The notes: generated by a model not told the origin, from the sequence alone. DNA of 64,000 nt from Ignavibacteriales bacterium (GCA_016177735.1 JACOUS010000021.1:54076-118075); one strand, 5' to 3'. Positions 8,184 to 17,791 are shown, counted from the first letter of the stretch. A program made the numbers and translations.

Positions 8184-9032
8184 TTAGAAAAGAGTAAAAA
8201 TTAATGATTGGTTATTATTAGCCATCTGAGTGATTTTCAAAAATCGTCTTGTCAGTTCACTTATTTCCAGCGCGGCAAGCGAGTTCGGATATGTTTTCAT
8301 GAGTATGTCTTGTTCCAAAATAGATTTATAAACATTCCTATCGCTTGCAATTGTGCCGAGCAAAGTAATTTCCGATTTCAAAAAATGTCTCACAGCCGTG
8401 CTTAAATTTTGGTACGCCGATTCGCCGTCGTCTTTGTTTTCTGTTTTATTGACAACAAGAAAATTTTTGTAATGATCCGAATTTTCAACGATCATTTTGA
8501 AAAGAACGTAAGCATCCATTACGGCAGTTGGTTCCGGCGAAGCAACTACTATGTTATAATCGGACCGGCTTAATTGCTGAAGAGTAGCTTCATCGCTTCC
8601 GGCGGCGCTGTCGAGAATGATAATATCGTAACGCGGCGCAATTTTATCGAGCTGCATGAAAAAATAATCAACAAGGTCTTTGCCGATCTTCGGCTGCCCG
8701 CTTAATCCCGATTCCCCGAAAATAAAATGAAGGTTATCTGTGTACTTAAATATTATTTCGTGTAAAGTATATTTGTGCAGAAAGAAATTTGATAACGGTT
8801 TTTCGGTTGTATGATTCAACAACAAATGCAGATTGGAGAAATTTAAATCGAGATCGACAATCAAAACTTTTTTGTTGTTGCGCGAAAGTTGATAAGCAAA
8901 GTTCAATGAAAAAAATGTTTTGCCGGTTCCTCCTTTGCCGGAACAAACAGAAACTACTTTGGAATATGAACCTGATTTCGTCCTATCCTCAAGCCGCCTG
9001 AATTCAAACAATCTCGATATCTGCTCGTTCAT
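8184..9032 (-). CDS. flhG: FlhG (FleN/YlxH), MinD-like flagellar-number ATPase
   Basis: 282 aa P-loop ATPase with the deviant Walker A motif GKGGTGKT at 32-39, the switch motif IIILDSAAGSDEATL, and VVASPEPTAVMDAYVLFKMI. FlhG antagonises FlhF and limits the number and position of flagella. A basic N-terminal helix (MNEQISRLFEFRRLEDRTK) stands where other FlhG proteins carry the FlhF-stimulating peptide. Its ATG shares a base with the flhF stop codon (TGATG), so the two are translationally coupled. Confidence 0.93.
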   Translation of the reverse strand: MNEQISRLFEFRRLEDRTKSGSYSKVVSVCSGKGGTGKTFFSLNFAYQLSRNNKKVLIVDLDLNFSNLHLLLNHTTEKPLSNFFLHKYTLHEIIFKYTDNLHFIFGESGLSGQPKIGKDLVDYFFMQLDKIAPRYDIIILDSAAGSDEATLQQLSRSDYNIVVASPEPTAVMDAYVLFKMIVENSDHYKNFLVVNKTENKDDGESAYQNLSTAVRHFLKSEITLLGTIASDRNVYKSILEQDILMKTYPNSLAALEISELTRRFLKITQMANNNQSLIFTLF

Positions 9033-10150
9033 CAGTACAATTTCCCCGTGTAAATTAAATTTGCCAGATAATCCGGGTTAACGGAAATAATATCATCCGG
9101 AATTACCTGTCCGTTCGTAAGGAACATTACCGGCACATTGTGATTGCAAGCCGTGTTCAAAATATTTCCATATGCCGCGGCTTCATCTGCTTTTGTGAAA
9201 ATCACCGAAGTGTAATTCAGCTGTTTAAATTTCTGTGTGATGTCGTTCAATGTGCGGACGGAAGTTGTAGCACTTACAACAAGAACTGTTTCGTCTATTT
9301 CGGTTGAATCGAGATACTCTTTTATCTTTGCAAGATTATCGGTGTTGCGCTGGCTTCTGCCGACAGTATCAATAAAAATTATGTCTTTGTTTTTAAATTT
9401 CTTGACGAGTTTCTGCACATCATCGGGATCGTATGCTACCGCCATATCAATATCGCTTATTTCAGAAAATATTTTTAATTGATCGATTGCGCCGAGCCGG
9501 TAAGTATCAATTGAAATTAATCCCACATTCAGCTTGTGAATAATTTTTGAGATGACGGCGAGCTTTGCAATGCAAGTGGTTTTACCAACGCCGGTCGGTC
9601 CAACAAGTGCTATTGTTGTTGTCTTATTCTTCTTTATTTTAAATTCTTTTGTTGGTACTAATGACGCCATGCCGGCAAGCAAATAGCTTTCGAGGTTAGT
9701 TCCGTCAACAAGTCCGTCATAATTTTCAAGCTGGTTAATCAAATTGTTGACAATATTTTTTTGCACTTCGGAGTTGATGAGTATTTCGGCAAATTCTTTT
9801 AGTTCCTTTTCATGTTTGATTGGAGCGGGAGCTTCTAAGGTTTGATTTGCAGCGCGATTGTTTTGATGAACCGGTTCTTCACTTCCAACATAGATTTTTT
9901 TTGTTAACCGTTCAATTTCCTTTTCAAGGTTTGTTCTGCCTTTGATTGCATTTTCTTTAACATTTGCACTCGATGTTTTTGCAAGCGGTTTATCTATACC
10001 GGCGGTAATCTCGAACATTTTTTTCATATTAAATTTTCTATCGCCTTCAATCACGCGCGTTCCGAGAATCATGGCATCGCCGCCAAGTTCCGTTTTCATC
10101 TGCTCTGTTGCCTCTTTTAATGTCGGGGCAATATATTTTTTAATCTGCAT
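9032..10150 (-). CDS. flhF: FlhF, SRP-type GTPase for flagellar placement
   Basis: 372 aa. The N-terminal region (KKYIAPTLKEATEQMKTELG, then GDAMILGTRVIEG) is the FlhF B-domain; the GTPase has the P loop GPTGVGKTT at about 184-192, SIDTYRLGAIDQLK, FIDTVGRSQRN and TKADEAAAYGNILN. FlhF marks the site of flagellar assembly at the membrane. Its start overlaps the flhA 3' end by 11 bp and its stop overlaps flhG. Confidence 0.96.
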   Translation of the reverse strand: MQIKKYIAPTLKEATEQMKTELGGDAMILGTRVIEGDRKFNMKKMFEITAGIDKPLAKTSSANVKENAIKGRTNLEKEIERLTKKIYVGSEEPVHQNNRAANQTLEAPAPIKHEKELKEFAEILINSEVQKNIVNNLINQLENYDGLVDGTNLESYLLAGMASLVPTKEFKIKKNKTTTIALVGPTGVGKTTCIAKLAVISKIIHKLNVGLISIDTYRLGAIDQLKIFSEISDIDMAVAYDPDDVQKLVKKFKNKDIIFIDTVGRSQRNTDNLAKIKEYLDSTEIDETVLVVSATTSVRTLNDITQKFKQLNYTSVIFTKADEAAAYGNILNTACNHNVPVMFLTNGQVIPDDIISVNPDYLANLIYTGKLY

Positions 10151-12194
10151 GTTCGACCTCTAATTTGCCTAAAAATTCTAATTCAACACTTGCCGGTAGT
10201 TCACTGAACGACAGAAATGCTAAATCCGGGAAACTTGAATTGACAAGCCGGTACAAGTAAGGACGGATTGCCGCCGATGTTATTAAAACCGGCGGGTAAC
10301 CGAGTTTATTGAATTTATCGTTTTCGTGCTGAATGTTTTGGGATAATTCTCTCAGTACTCCTCCGCTTAAACCCAATGTTACCACACTCTCTTTTTGCGA
10401 TTGCAGAGATTTTGTAATCATCATTTCAAGATTTTCGCCCAAGGCAACAGCATGAATTATTCCGTTAGAATCTTTGTAAATGTTTGCTATCGAATCTCCG
10501 ATTGTGTGCCGTACGTATTCGGTCAATACATCAATATTCTTTGTAGTTTTTGAGTAGTCGATCAATGATTCGAGTATTCTAACAAAATCTTTAATCGGAA
10601 TTTTTTCTTTCAAAAGATTTTGCAAAACTTTTTGAATCATTCCAAGGTTCAGCATATCAGTGTTAACATCTTCAACAACAGCGGGATAATCTTTTTTCAA
10701 ATTTTCGAGAAGCTGTTTTACTTCCTGGCGCGATAATATTTTATCAAAATTCTTTTTCAACATTTCTTGCAAGTGAGTTGCAAGAACCGAAATGCTGTCA
10801 ACAACAGTGTAGCCGAGCATCTCCGCTCTTTCTTTTTCTTCGTGAGTAATCCAGTAGCTCGAAAGACCAAATGCCGGGTCCGTTGTTGGTATGCCGCCGA
10901 TTTGTTCGCTTGAAGAACCGGGATTCATTGCCAGAAATCGTTCGGCGTACAATTCGTAACTTGTTACAATGTTCCCCTTAATTTTAATTATGTATTCATT
11001 CGGCGATAACTGCAAATTATCACGGACACGAACCGGCGGAATTAGTACACCGAATTCGAGAGCAATCATTTTTCGTGTCGATGAAATTTTCTGGAATAAA
11101 TTTCCTCCTTGTTTTTCATCAACAAGACTGATTAAGCCGTAACCGATTTCCACTTCAATCGGATCGACTTGCAGATATTGTTCAACTTTTTCTTCAACGG
11201 GTTCGGCGGCTTTTGTTTCTTGAGCCGGAACTTCGGTTTGCGCTTCTGCGATTTTATTTTTTTTGCTGACAAAAGATGAGAATCCTATGAGAACACTAAG
11301 AAACATAAACGGGACAGTCGGCATCCCGGGCACAAGCGCAAAAAGAAAAACTGCGGCGGCTACAATTCCAAGTACACGTGGATTTGAAAACAACTGTGTT
11401 TTCATTTGGAAATCGAGCGCTGTGCCGGCGGCGCTTCTTGTTACAACAAGTCCGGCGGCTGTTGCTATTATCAAAGCCGGAATTTGAGAAACTAATCCAT
11501 CACCGATTGTTAAGATTGTATAATTCTGAATAGCATCTCGAAAAGTCATCCCCTTTTCAGCAACACCGATAATAAATCCACCGATTATATTAACGCCGTT
11601 GATTACCAAACCGGCAATGGCATCACCTTTCACAAATTTGCTTGCGCCGTCCATCGCACCGTAAAATTCCGCTTCGCGTGCAATCACTTCTCTTCGCTTG
11701 CGCGCGTCTGCTTCTGTTATCAAGCCGGTATTTAAATCCGCATCTATTGCCATTTGTTTGCCGGGCATCGCATCGAGTGTAAACCTTGCCGCTACTTCTG
11801 AAATTCTGCCGGAACCTTTCACAATTACGATGAACTGGATTACAACAAGGATGATGAATACGATAAACCCTACAACATAATTGCCGCCAACAACAAATGA
11901 CCCGAACGATTCGATAACTTTTCCGGCATAGCCGTCAATCAAAATTAAACGCGTTGAACTTATATTCAGCCCGAGGCGGTACAATGTTGTTACGAGCAGA
12001 AGTCCGGGAAAAACAGAAATATCGAGCGGACTTTGTATGTACAAAGAAACTATCAACACCAGAATAGCGAGACTTATATTCACCGCGAGCAAAAAATCGA
12101 GTATCTCTGCCGGCAAAGGAATGAGAAGAAGCCCGATCATCATAATCAGACCGAACGCAAGAAATATATCGCTGTTTTTGCCGAACGTTTTCAT
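10140..12194 (-). CDS. flhA: Flagellar export gate protein FlhA
   Basis: 684 aa, full length. The N-terminal half has about eight transmembrane helices and the FHIPEP-type signature (VIVKGSGRISEVAARFTLDA, then MPGKQMAIDADLNTGLITEA and ADARKRREVIAREAEFYGAM). The C-terminal half is the cytoplasmic nonameric ring that docks export substrates (YGLISLVDEKQGGNLFQKI through KLGYPPVLITSAAIRPYL). It is the proton-coupled core of the flagellar type III export gate. It lies 1 bp after flhB. Confidence 0.98.
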   Translation of the reverse strand: MKTFGKNSDIFLAFGLIMMIGLLLIPLPAEILDFLLAVNISLAILVLIVSLYIQSPLDISVFPGLLLVTTLYRLGLNISSTRLILIDGYAGKVIESFGSFVVGGNYVVGFIVFIILVVIQFIVIVKGSGRISEVAARFTLDAMPGKQMAIDADLNTGLITEADARKRREVIAREAEFYGAMDGASKFVKGDAIAGLVINGVNIIGGFIIGVAEKGMTFRDAIQNYTILTIGDGLVSQIPALIIATAAGLVVTRSAAGTALDFQMKTQLFSNPRVLGIVAAAVFLFALVPGMPTVPFMFLSVLIGFSSFVSKKNKIAEAQTEVPAQETKAAEPVEEKVEQYLQVDPIEVEIGYGLISLVDEKQGGNLFQKISSTRKMIALEFGVLIPPVRVRDNLQLSPNEYIIKIKGNIVTSYELYAERFLAMNPGSSSEQIGGIPTTDPAFGLSSYWITHEEKERAEMLGYTVVDSISVLATHLQEMLKKNFDKILSRQEVKQLLENLKKDYPAVVEDVNTDMLNLGMIQKVLQNLLKEKIPIKDFVRILESLIDYSKTTKNIDVLTEYVRHTIGDSIANIYKDSNGIIHAVALGENLEMMITKSLQSQKESVVTLGLSGGVLRELSQNIQHENDKFNKLGYPPVLITSAAIRPYLYRLVNSSFPDLAFLSFSELPASVELEFLGKLEVEHAD

Positions 12195-12195
12195 T

Positions 12196-13281
12196 CTACA
12201 CTATGCTTTTTTGTTTTTTCACTTTCTTAAGTTGAAAGATGTATGCAAGAATTTGTGCAACCGCTTTAAACAATTTTGCCGGAATAAAATCGCCTACATC
12301 GCAAGATTTGTACAGAGCACGAGCTAATTCAACATCTTCATAAAGCGGAACATTATTTTCATTAGCAATCTTTTTTATTCTCTGCGCCAATTCATCCAAA
12401 CCTTTTGCAACAACTTTTGGAGCGGCATCTTTCTGCATATCGTATTTCAATGCAATGGCAACGTGAGTCGGGTTTGTGATAACAACATCTGCAGTTGGAA
12501 TATCTTTCATCATTCTACTCTTCGCAGCTTGCATCATCAGTTTACGTATTTTGGATTTTATATACGGATCGCCTTCGGATTGTTTCATTTCTTCTTTTAC
12601 TTCTTCCTTCGACATCATCATATCTTTTTTGAATTTCATTTTTTGGAACACGAAATCCGCCGAGGCAATGAATGCAAAGAAAAGCACAATCTTCCATGTT
12701 AACGTAAAGGCAGAATCGAGCATGAACGCAACTGTTTCTTCAATGCTCAAATCAACAAGTTTGCTTGTATCGAGAATCAATTTGGATATAATGAAATATG
12801 TGAAGAGCCCGATGATCAGCAGTTTTACGAGAGACTTCCCGACTTCAATAAGAGAGTGGGTAGAAAAAAGCAGCCGTTTAACTCCCATTATCGGGTTGAA
12901 TCTTCCCAGTTCTATTTTAAAAACTTTGGGTGCAAACTTGAAACCGATTTGTGCAATATTGCTTGTTAGCGAGATAACAAGAATGCCGAGTAACAGCGGC
13001 ATCATCAAAGTAAAAAAGAAAATTGTCCATTTAATGGCGTAAGTCTGCAAAACAGCTTTTGTCAATTCGAAATTATTCAGCGAGGAAAAAGTATCAACGG
13101 AAAAATCGGAAAGTTTTTCACCGATAAATTCTTTCGTCAAAAAAATCAGCATGAACCCGAATCCAAAAACGGCAAGCGAGTTAATCTCTAAACTTTTTGC
13201 AACCTTACCTTTTTTGCGAGCATCGCCTAATTTTTTGTCGGTAGGCTGTTCGGTCTTTTCCTGTCCTTCAAAATCCGCCAT
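12196..13281 (-). CDS. flhB: Flagellar export switch protein FlhB
   Basis: 361 aa with four transmembrane helices in the N-terminal part, the GQEKTEQPTDKKLGDARKKG opening typical of FlhB, and the self-cleavage motif NPTH at 270-273 within DVVITNPTHVAIALKYD. Cleavage between Asn and Pro switches export specificity from rod/hook to filament proteins. The start codon directly abuts the fliR stop. Confidence 0.98.
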   Translation of the reverse strand: MADFEGQEKTEQPTDKKLGDARKKGKVAKSLEINSLAVFGFGFMLIFLTKEFIGEKLSDFSVDTFSSLNNFELTKAVLQTYAIKWTIFFFTLMMPLLLGILVISLTSNIAQIGFKFAPKVFKIELGRFNPIMGVKRLLFSTHSLIEVGKSLVKLLIIGLFTYFIISKLILDTSKLVDLSIEETVAFMLDSAFTLTWKIVLFFAFIASADFVFQKMKFKKDMMMSKEEVKEEMKQSEGDPYIKSKIRKLMMQAAKSRMMKDIPTADVVITNPTHVAIALKYDMQKDAAPKVVAKGLDELAQRIKKIANENNVPLYEDVELARALYKSCDVGDFIPAKLFKAVAQILAYIFQLKKVKKQKSIV

Positions 13282-14058
13282 TTATGTGCCCATTGATTTT
13301 ACAATTTCGAGTAAACTGTATTCATAACTCTGCAATAAATTTTTTATAGCAAAAACATAAAACGGAATCAGAGAAGTCATCATCACAACGCCGAGACCAA
13401 TTTTTAACGGCTGCGATACATAAAAAATCTGAATATTCGGAATTACTCTTGCAATAATTCCTTCGGCAAGATGAACCAGAAAAAACGAAACAAGAATCGG
13501 CGAAGCAATTTTAACCGCAATTGTGAAAACAGCGAATGAATATTTTATCAACAGACGAATCAGCGGCTCATTAACGGTATATTTTGCAATCGGTATCGCA
13601 TTGAAAGAAGCGGCAACACCGGTTATAATGTAATGATGACCGTTGATAAGAATAAATATCATTACTGTTGTAAAAAATAAAACCTCGCCTATAACATTGT
13701 TGTTGTTTTCTTCGAACGGGTTGAGTACTTCTGCAAACATCAGACCCATATCGTAGCCGATTAAACTTCCGGCAAACGAAACTCCCCAGAAAACAAAATT
13801 CAAAACGAAACCCATAATCAATCCGGTTATAATTTCTCTTAATGAATAAACAACAAGTGCTGCAAGATTTAAGTTGACGCTGATTTTACTTTTGTCAATC
13901 GTTAAAAAAATTATGTAAGCAAGCAAAATCGAGAGCGACATTTTTACAATTGGCGGAATTGCGTTATGACCAAAAACCGGCGCCGCAAAAAACATTGCCG
14001 CTACTCTCAGAAATATGAGCAGTACAACTACGAAATCGAAAACAAGAATCTCCGTCAT
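13282..14058 (-). CDS. fliR: Flagellar export gate protein FliR
   Basis: 258-aa polytopic membrane protein with the FliR signatures RVAAMFFAAPVFGHNAIPP and LREIITGLIMGFVLNFVFWG, then GSLIGYDMGLMFAEVLNPFE. FliR, with FliP and FliQ, forms the helical export gate at the base of the rod. It overlaps fliQ by 4 bp and abuts flhB. Confidence 0.97.
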   Translation of the reverse strand: MTEILVFDFVVVLLIFLRVAAMFFAAPVFGHNAIPPIVKMSLSILLAYIIFLTIDKSKISVNLNLAALVVYSLREIITGLIMGFVLNFVFWGVSFAGSLIGYDMGLMFAEVLNPFEENNNNVIGEVLFFTTVMIFILINGHHYIITGVAASFNAIPIAKYTVNEPLIRLLIKYSFAVFTIAVKIASPILVSFFLVHLAEGIIARVIPNIQIFYVSQPLKIGLGVVMMTSLIPFYVFAIKNLLQSYEYSLLEIVKSMGT

Positions 14059-14324
14059 TTCAGCACTGTTAAAAATATCGTGAACATTCTGTTAGTAATC
14101 GCAACAAGTTTATCAATAATCCACGGAAGCAAAAAAATTATTACCACAACAGTTGCAACAAGTTTCGGCACAAACGTAAGCGTCATTTCCTGAATTGAAG
14201 TAGCAGCTTGGAAAATTGAAATGAAAATTCCAATTATTAATGTTACCCCGAGAATCGGCAGTAAGATTATAAACGTTGTGTAGAATGCATCCTTCAATAC
14301 TTCTATTATTAATTCTTCGGTCAT
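14055..14324 (-). CDS. fliQ: Flagellar export gate protein FliQ
   Basis: 89 aa with two transmembrane helices and the family pattern FYTTFIILLPILGVTLIIGI, then FISIFQAATSIQEMTLTFVP. FliQ packs around FliP/FliR in the export gate. Length is exactly typical, and it overlaps fliP by 1 bp and fliR by 4 bp. Confidence 0.97.
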   Translation of the reverse strand: MTEELIIEVLKDAFYTTFIILLPILGVTLIIGIFISIFQAATSIQEMTLTFVPKLVATVVVIIFLLPWIIDKLVAITNRMFTIFLTVLK

Positions 14325-15088
14325 TATTGAAAACTCCTTACAAGAGAACCGATAATTAAATTCCAGCCGTCAACTAAAATGAAAAGTAATATTTTGAACG
14401 GGAGCGAGATCATCATCGGCGGCATCATCATCATGCCCATCGACATCAGAATGCTCGATACAATCATATCAACCATTATAAATGGGATGAATAGAAAAAA
14501 CCCGATAATGAAACCGGCGCGAAGTTCGCTCAGTACGAAGCCGGGAATCAAAACGTAAGTCTTTACTTCGTTTCTGTTTTTCGGTCGTGCGGCATTTGAA
14601 AGCCCGACAAACAATTCCAAATCTTCGTCGCGCACATTTTTAAACATGAATTCGCGGATCGGTTCAATTCCTTTGTTGTAGGCGTCGTTCACATTTATTT
14701 TGTTATCCATCAGCGGCTGAAGCGCTTCGTTGTTTACTTTATTCCATGTTGGAGCCATAATAAAAAATGTAACAAACAATGCAATTCCGGCAAGTAACTG
14801 CGAAGGAGGCATCTGCTGCGTGCCCAATGCTGTTTTGAGAAAATGGAAAACTATAATAATTCTCAAATACGCCGTCGTCATAATTACAATTGAAGGAGCG
14901 AGCGAAAGAATTGTCATCAACAGCAAAATTTGGAGCGTTACGGAAACATCGTTCCCGTTTGCTGCAGTACCCACATCGAGATTAATTTTTGGGAAAGGAA
15001 TTGCCGTAGTGCCTTGCTGTGCAAAAAGATTTCCGCATAGCAAGAAAATCAAAAGACCGGATAGCAAAAAGAACTTTCCCTTTCTCAT
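14324..15088 (-). CDS. fliP: Flagellar export gate protein FliP
   Basis: 254 aa with a cleavable signal peptide (GLLIFLLCGNLFAQQ) and the FliP core: TILSLAPSIVIMTTAYLRII, FHFLKTALGTQQMPPSQLLA, GFVLSELRAGFIIGFFLFIP, FIMVDMIVSSILMSMGMMMM and PPMMISLPFKILLF. Five or six copies make the export channel with FliQ and FliR. It overlaps fliO by 4 bp. Confidence 0.98.
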   Translation of the reverse strand: MRKGKFFLLSGLLIFLLCGNLFAQQGTTAIPFPKINLDVGTAANGNDVSVTLQILLLMTILSLAPSIVIMTTAYLRIIIVFHFLKTALGTQQMPPSQLLAGIALFVTFFIMAPTWNKVNNEALQPLMDNKINVNDAYNKGIEPIREFMFKNVRDEDLELFVGLSNAARPKNRNEVKTYVLIPGFVLSELRAGFIIGFFLFIPFIMVDMIVSSILMSMGMMMMPPMMISLPFKILLFILVDGWNLIIGSLVRSFQ

Positions 15089-15426
15089 CGCTTCCCTATG
15101 TTCTGTTTCAGCACATCAAGAAAAGTTTGTTTGAATCCGCTTTCGTTTTGTTCGCTGTCGGATCCCGGAACGTAATCGTATTCCTTTATTAGAGTAATAC
15201 CGCTCTCGCTTACGCCGAGCAGAAGTAATTTATCTTCAACTCTCACTACCGACAAATATTTTTTTGGTAGAATCGGGTGATTATTCAGCACGTCGATCTT
15301 AAGCAGTTTTGATTTTTTGCCGTTGATTGAGAAAGAATATTTCCTGATAAGCATCAACGCTCCAAACAACATTCCCAGTATCAACAGAAGCGGAAGAAGT
15401 GTTTTTATGATATCCAAAAACGACAT
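15085..15426 (-). CDS. fliO: FliO, export-gate assembly factor
   Basis: 113 aa with one N-terminal transmembrane helix (IIKTLLPLLLILGMLFGALM) and a small beta-rich cytoplasmic domain (ILPKKYLSVVRVEDKLLLLG, then VSESGITLIKEY), the usual FliO layout. FliO helps assemble the FliP ring. The family is weakly conserved, so position between fliN and fliP carries much of the weight. Start and fliN stop share a base (TAATG). Confidence 0.88.
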   Translation of the reverse strand: MSFLDIIKTLLPLLLILGMLFGALMLIRKYSFSINGKKSKLLKIDVLNNHPILPKKYLSVVRVEDKLLLLGVSESGITLIKEYDYVPGSDSEQNESGFKQTFLDVLKQNIGKR

Positions 15427-15812
15427 TAATATAGGTCCTTAATTCTTTGAGCCGGGTCAACGAGACTTGTAATTCTAATACCGAAATGTTTATCGATAAC
15501 AACAACTTCACCTTCGGCAATTTTTTTGTTGTTCACAAAAACATCAACCGGTTCGCTTGCCAATTTATCGAGTTCAATAACGTAACCGCGTTCAAGTTCA
15601 AGAATATCTTTTATCTGCATCTGTGTTCTGCCGAGTTCGATATAGATATTCATGTGAAGGTCTTTAAGAAAACCGAGTTTATCGTTTGCCCCGGCAGCAG
15701 ATCTTGTTGAAGTATCGAATTCTTCAAACTGTGCAAGACCGCCGGTAACGTTTTCATTCTGGTCGTTTAAATTATCGATCTCTTCTTCCATTTTGGAATT
15801 GTTATCATCCAT
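15426..15812 (-). CDS. fliN: Flagellar motor switch protein FliN
   Basis: 128 aa with an acidic, Asn-rich N-terminal tail and a SpoA/surface-presentation domain: DLHMNIYIELGRTQMQIKDI, LELERGYVIELDKLASEPVD, VFVNNKKIAEGEVVVIDKHF. FliN forms the bottom of the C ring and receives export cargo. It lies 7 bp downstream of fliM. Confidence 0.96.
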   Translation of the reverse strand: MDDNNSKMEEEIDNLNDQNENVTGGLAQFEEFDTSTRSAAGANDKLGFLKDLHMNIYIELGRTQMQIKDILELERGYVIELDKLASEPVDVFVNNKKIAEGEVVVIDKHFGIRITSLVDPAQRIKDLY

Positions 15813-15819
15813 AAATTCC

Positions 15820-16806
15820 TCAAAATGATTTTTTTTCTTCTAAAATTTTTCTTATGATTTTAAGAGCTTTATGATTGTTAATTGTACCGGCTCTTCCGGT
15901 AAACAGTACTCTATCACCGGTCTTTACTTTATGTTCTTCATCAACTTTTGTATGAAGTTTTATAATATCTCCCTTTTCGAGTTCCAGCAATTCTTTAACC
16001 GACAGTTTAGTTGTTCCGAATTCAACTTTTACAGGTATCGAAGTCTGGGTGATATGTGTTGTCAAAAGTTCTCGCGATGTAACGCCGAAATATTTCGTTG
16101 CTCTGATGGAAGATAATTTCTGCGAGCTCATCTTCGCGAGAATATTATCGAAAGCAAAAGTTGCGAAGCAGAGATTAATCAAATAAGTCTGATCGCCTAC
16201 AAGAACTTCAAATGAAATTAGCAGAACCGATTCGCTCTGCGATGTAATCTGGGCAAAATCAATATCCTGCTCAAATCTTTCCATTACAAATTCGAGATTA
16301 TCTACTGTCTGCCACGATTTTTTCAAATCATACATTATTCTTTCGGCAACAACTCTCAGCACTTTCTGTTCAATGGGAGTAATAACCTTGATCTGCTTCG
16401 AACCGATTCCGTTACCGCCGAGCAGTTTATCAACAAACAAAAAAGCGAGATCGGTATTTATCTCCAAAACGCCTTTAACATCGGAATTCAAAATTTCGAA
16501 AGTGAATAAGCAAGCCGGATTTCCTACCGATAGAACATATTCCGAATAATAAATCTGATCGATTGAGGTTACGTTAATGCTTGCCGCAGTTTGAAGTTTT
16601 GTTACAAGAAAAGATGAAAAACTTTCGGCAAAATTTTCGCAGATATTTCTGATTATCCTGAGTTGATTTTTCGAAATCCGGTTGGGCAGCCTGAAATCAA
16701 AAAGGACTGCTTCCTGATCCGTATTCACTTCAGTTTTCTGCTCCGAACCGCTTTGAATGTTATTGAGCAGCGCATCAATTTCTTGCTGTGATAATATTTC
16801 TGCCAT
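15820..16806 (-). CDS. fliM: Flagellar motor switch protein FliM
   Basis: 328 aa. It opens with the CheY-binding peptide ILSQQEIDALLNNI, has a central CheC-like domain (KVITPIEQKVLRVVAERIMY, with GGNG-type loop LLGGNGIGSKQ) and a C-terminal SpoA domain (FGTTKLSVKELLELEKGDII). FliM links CheY-P to the switch complex. Intact CheY-binding peptide and a cheY gene in the same cluster argue for normal switching. It lies 2 bp after fliL. Confidence 0.97.
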   Translation of the reverse strand: MAEILSQQEIDALLNNIQSGSEQKTEVNTDQEAVLFDFRLPNRISKNQLRIIRNICENFAESFSSFLVTKLQTAASINVTSIDQIYYSEYVLSVGNPACLFTFEILNSDVKGVLEINTDLAFLFVDKLLGGNGIGSKQIKVITPIEQKVLRVVAERIMYDLKKSWQTVDNLEFVMERFEQDIDFAQITSQSESVLLISFEVLVGDQTYLINLCFATFAFDNILAKMSSQKLSSIRATKYFGVTSRELLTTHITQTSIPVKVEFGTTKLSVKELLELEKGDIIKLHTKVDEEHKVKTGDRVLFTGRAGTINNHKALKIIRKILEEKKSF

Positions 16807-16808
16807 AT

Positions 16809-17378
16809 CTACTGTAAAATATATTTGCTGAAATAAACGTTATTAATTTTTACATCCGGCATTAAATGCCCCAGTTTCTGAGTAATCTGCATTCTCAATG
16901 TATCGCGGTAAACGGCATCGCCAAGCTGGCTCATGTTTTTGCTGCCAAGCACGGAAATGACCGCATCTTTAACAATGACTTCTTTTTCTTTTAGTGTCTG
17001 CTGGTTGTGCTCGCTTGAAAGATCAAATCCAATCGAAGAAAGTAGAAGTCGTTTGCCGTCTGTACCGGCTGGATTGATTATCAAATCTTCTACGACATAA
17101 ACAAACTTTCCAAAAACAGTATGCTTACTGCTGTCTTCAGATTTTTTTTGATCAACGTTAGCGGAATCTTTTGTTTCAGCCGCAGCAGAATGAGATTGAA
17201 TTTTGGGCAATAAAATGTTTGCGGTTACAAAATAAACCGCAACTAATTGAATGATAAAAATGGGCAGCCCAAACAATAAAACTTTTACGTTGAACCCGCC
17301 TTTTGCCTTTTCTTCAGCCTTCTTCTCTTCGGGCTGGGTAACTGTTTTTTCTTCTTTTGTCTCTTCCATAGTGCTCAT
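16809..17378 (-). CDS. fliL: Flagellar basal-body-associated protein FliL
   Basis: 189 aa with a charged Glu/Lys-rich cytoplasmic tail, one transmembrane helix (about residues 31-53, NVKVLLFGLPIFIIQLVAVY) and a periplasmic domain with YVVEDLIINPAGTDGKRLLL, VKDAVISVLGSKNMSQLGD and the terminal VYFSKYILQ. FliL is a stator-associated inner-membrane protein. Its linker contains a low-complexity Ala/Ser/Lys stretch. Two ATGs (17378 and 17369) are possible starts. Confidence 0.92.
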   Translation of the reverse strand: MSTMEETKEEKTVTQPEEKKAEEKAKGGFNVKVLLFGLPIFIIQLVAVYFVTANILLPKIQSHSAAAETKDSANVDQKKSEDSSKHTVFGKFVYVVEDLIINPAGTDGKRLLLSSIGFDLSSEHNQQTLKEKEVIVKDAVISVLGSKNMSQLGDAVYRDTLRMQITQKLGHLMPDVKINNVYFSKYILQ

Positions 17379-17791
17379 AATTTTTCAATTATAATGCCAC
17401 CCGAAAAGCTTGAAAAATAATGATAGTGTTAAAAAATCTGCCGAAAAATTGGCTAATATTATTCAGTTGTTGGATTTTATAGTGAATTAAAAAGAAGAAG
17501 TTATTCTGCCGTATTTAAAAACATGTAACGCAGATATTAAATCTGCGCTGCATGCCGGGTCAGCCTTTACTCGTTAACTGTATTTGTAGAATTAGTTTTT
17601 AATAGCTCCGGCATTTCCCGTGTAAACGGAACCCCGCTTTGCGGTGATATGCCTGAGAAAAAATCAACTTAGTATTTTGGGTTTTGCCGCTATCTGTTTT
17701 CAATTCCGGCTAAAACCAATTTGATATTTTGATATAGAGTTATCATACCACGACCTGAAGGTCGTGGCAATGGAATTCTCATTCAAAAATA
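17379..17791. other. 413-bp intergenic region between flgE and fliL with palindromic fragments
   Basis: No gene is visible. It contains several short inverted repeats: CGCAGAT/ATCTGCG at 17529-17547, CCGC-TTT-GCGG at 17634-17644, and a perfect 20-bp palindrome at 17748-17767. They resemble the palindromes between fliI and fliJ. fliL may be served by a promoter here, but I could not identify one at a usable distance. This is the largest gap inside the flagellar cluster. Confidence 0.6.
17748..17767. repeat. Perfect 20-bp palindromic hairpin downstream of flgE
   Basis: CCACGACCTGAAGGTCGTGG: an 8-bp stem with a TGAA loop, 24 bp past the flgE stop. No T-run follows on either strand, so it is not a classical terminator. 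It looks like a member of a dispersed palindromic repeat family; it could also stabilise the 3' end of flgE mRNA. Confidence 0.6.

Noticed and set aside
12476..13042. 188-codon plus-strand open frame inside flhB
   Set aside because: Antisense to a firmly identified gene; no start signal and no family.
17384..17399. Sigma-54-like TGGCATTATAATTGAA upstream of fliL
   Set aside because: Only 6 bp from the fliL ATG; transcription would start inside the coding sequence, and the -12 GC is GA.
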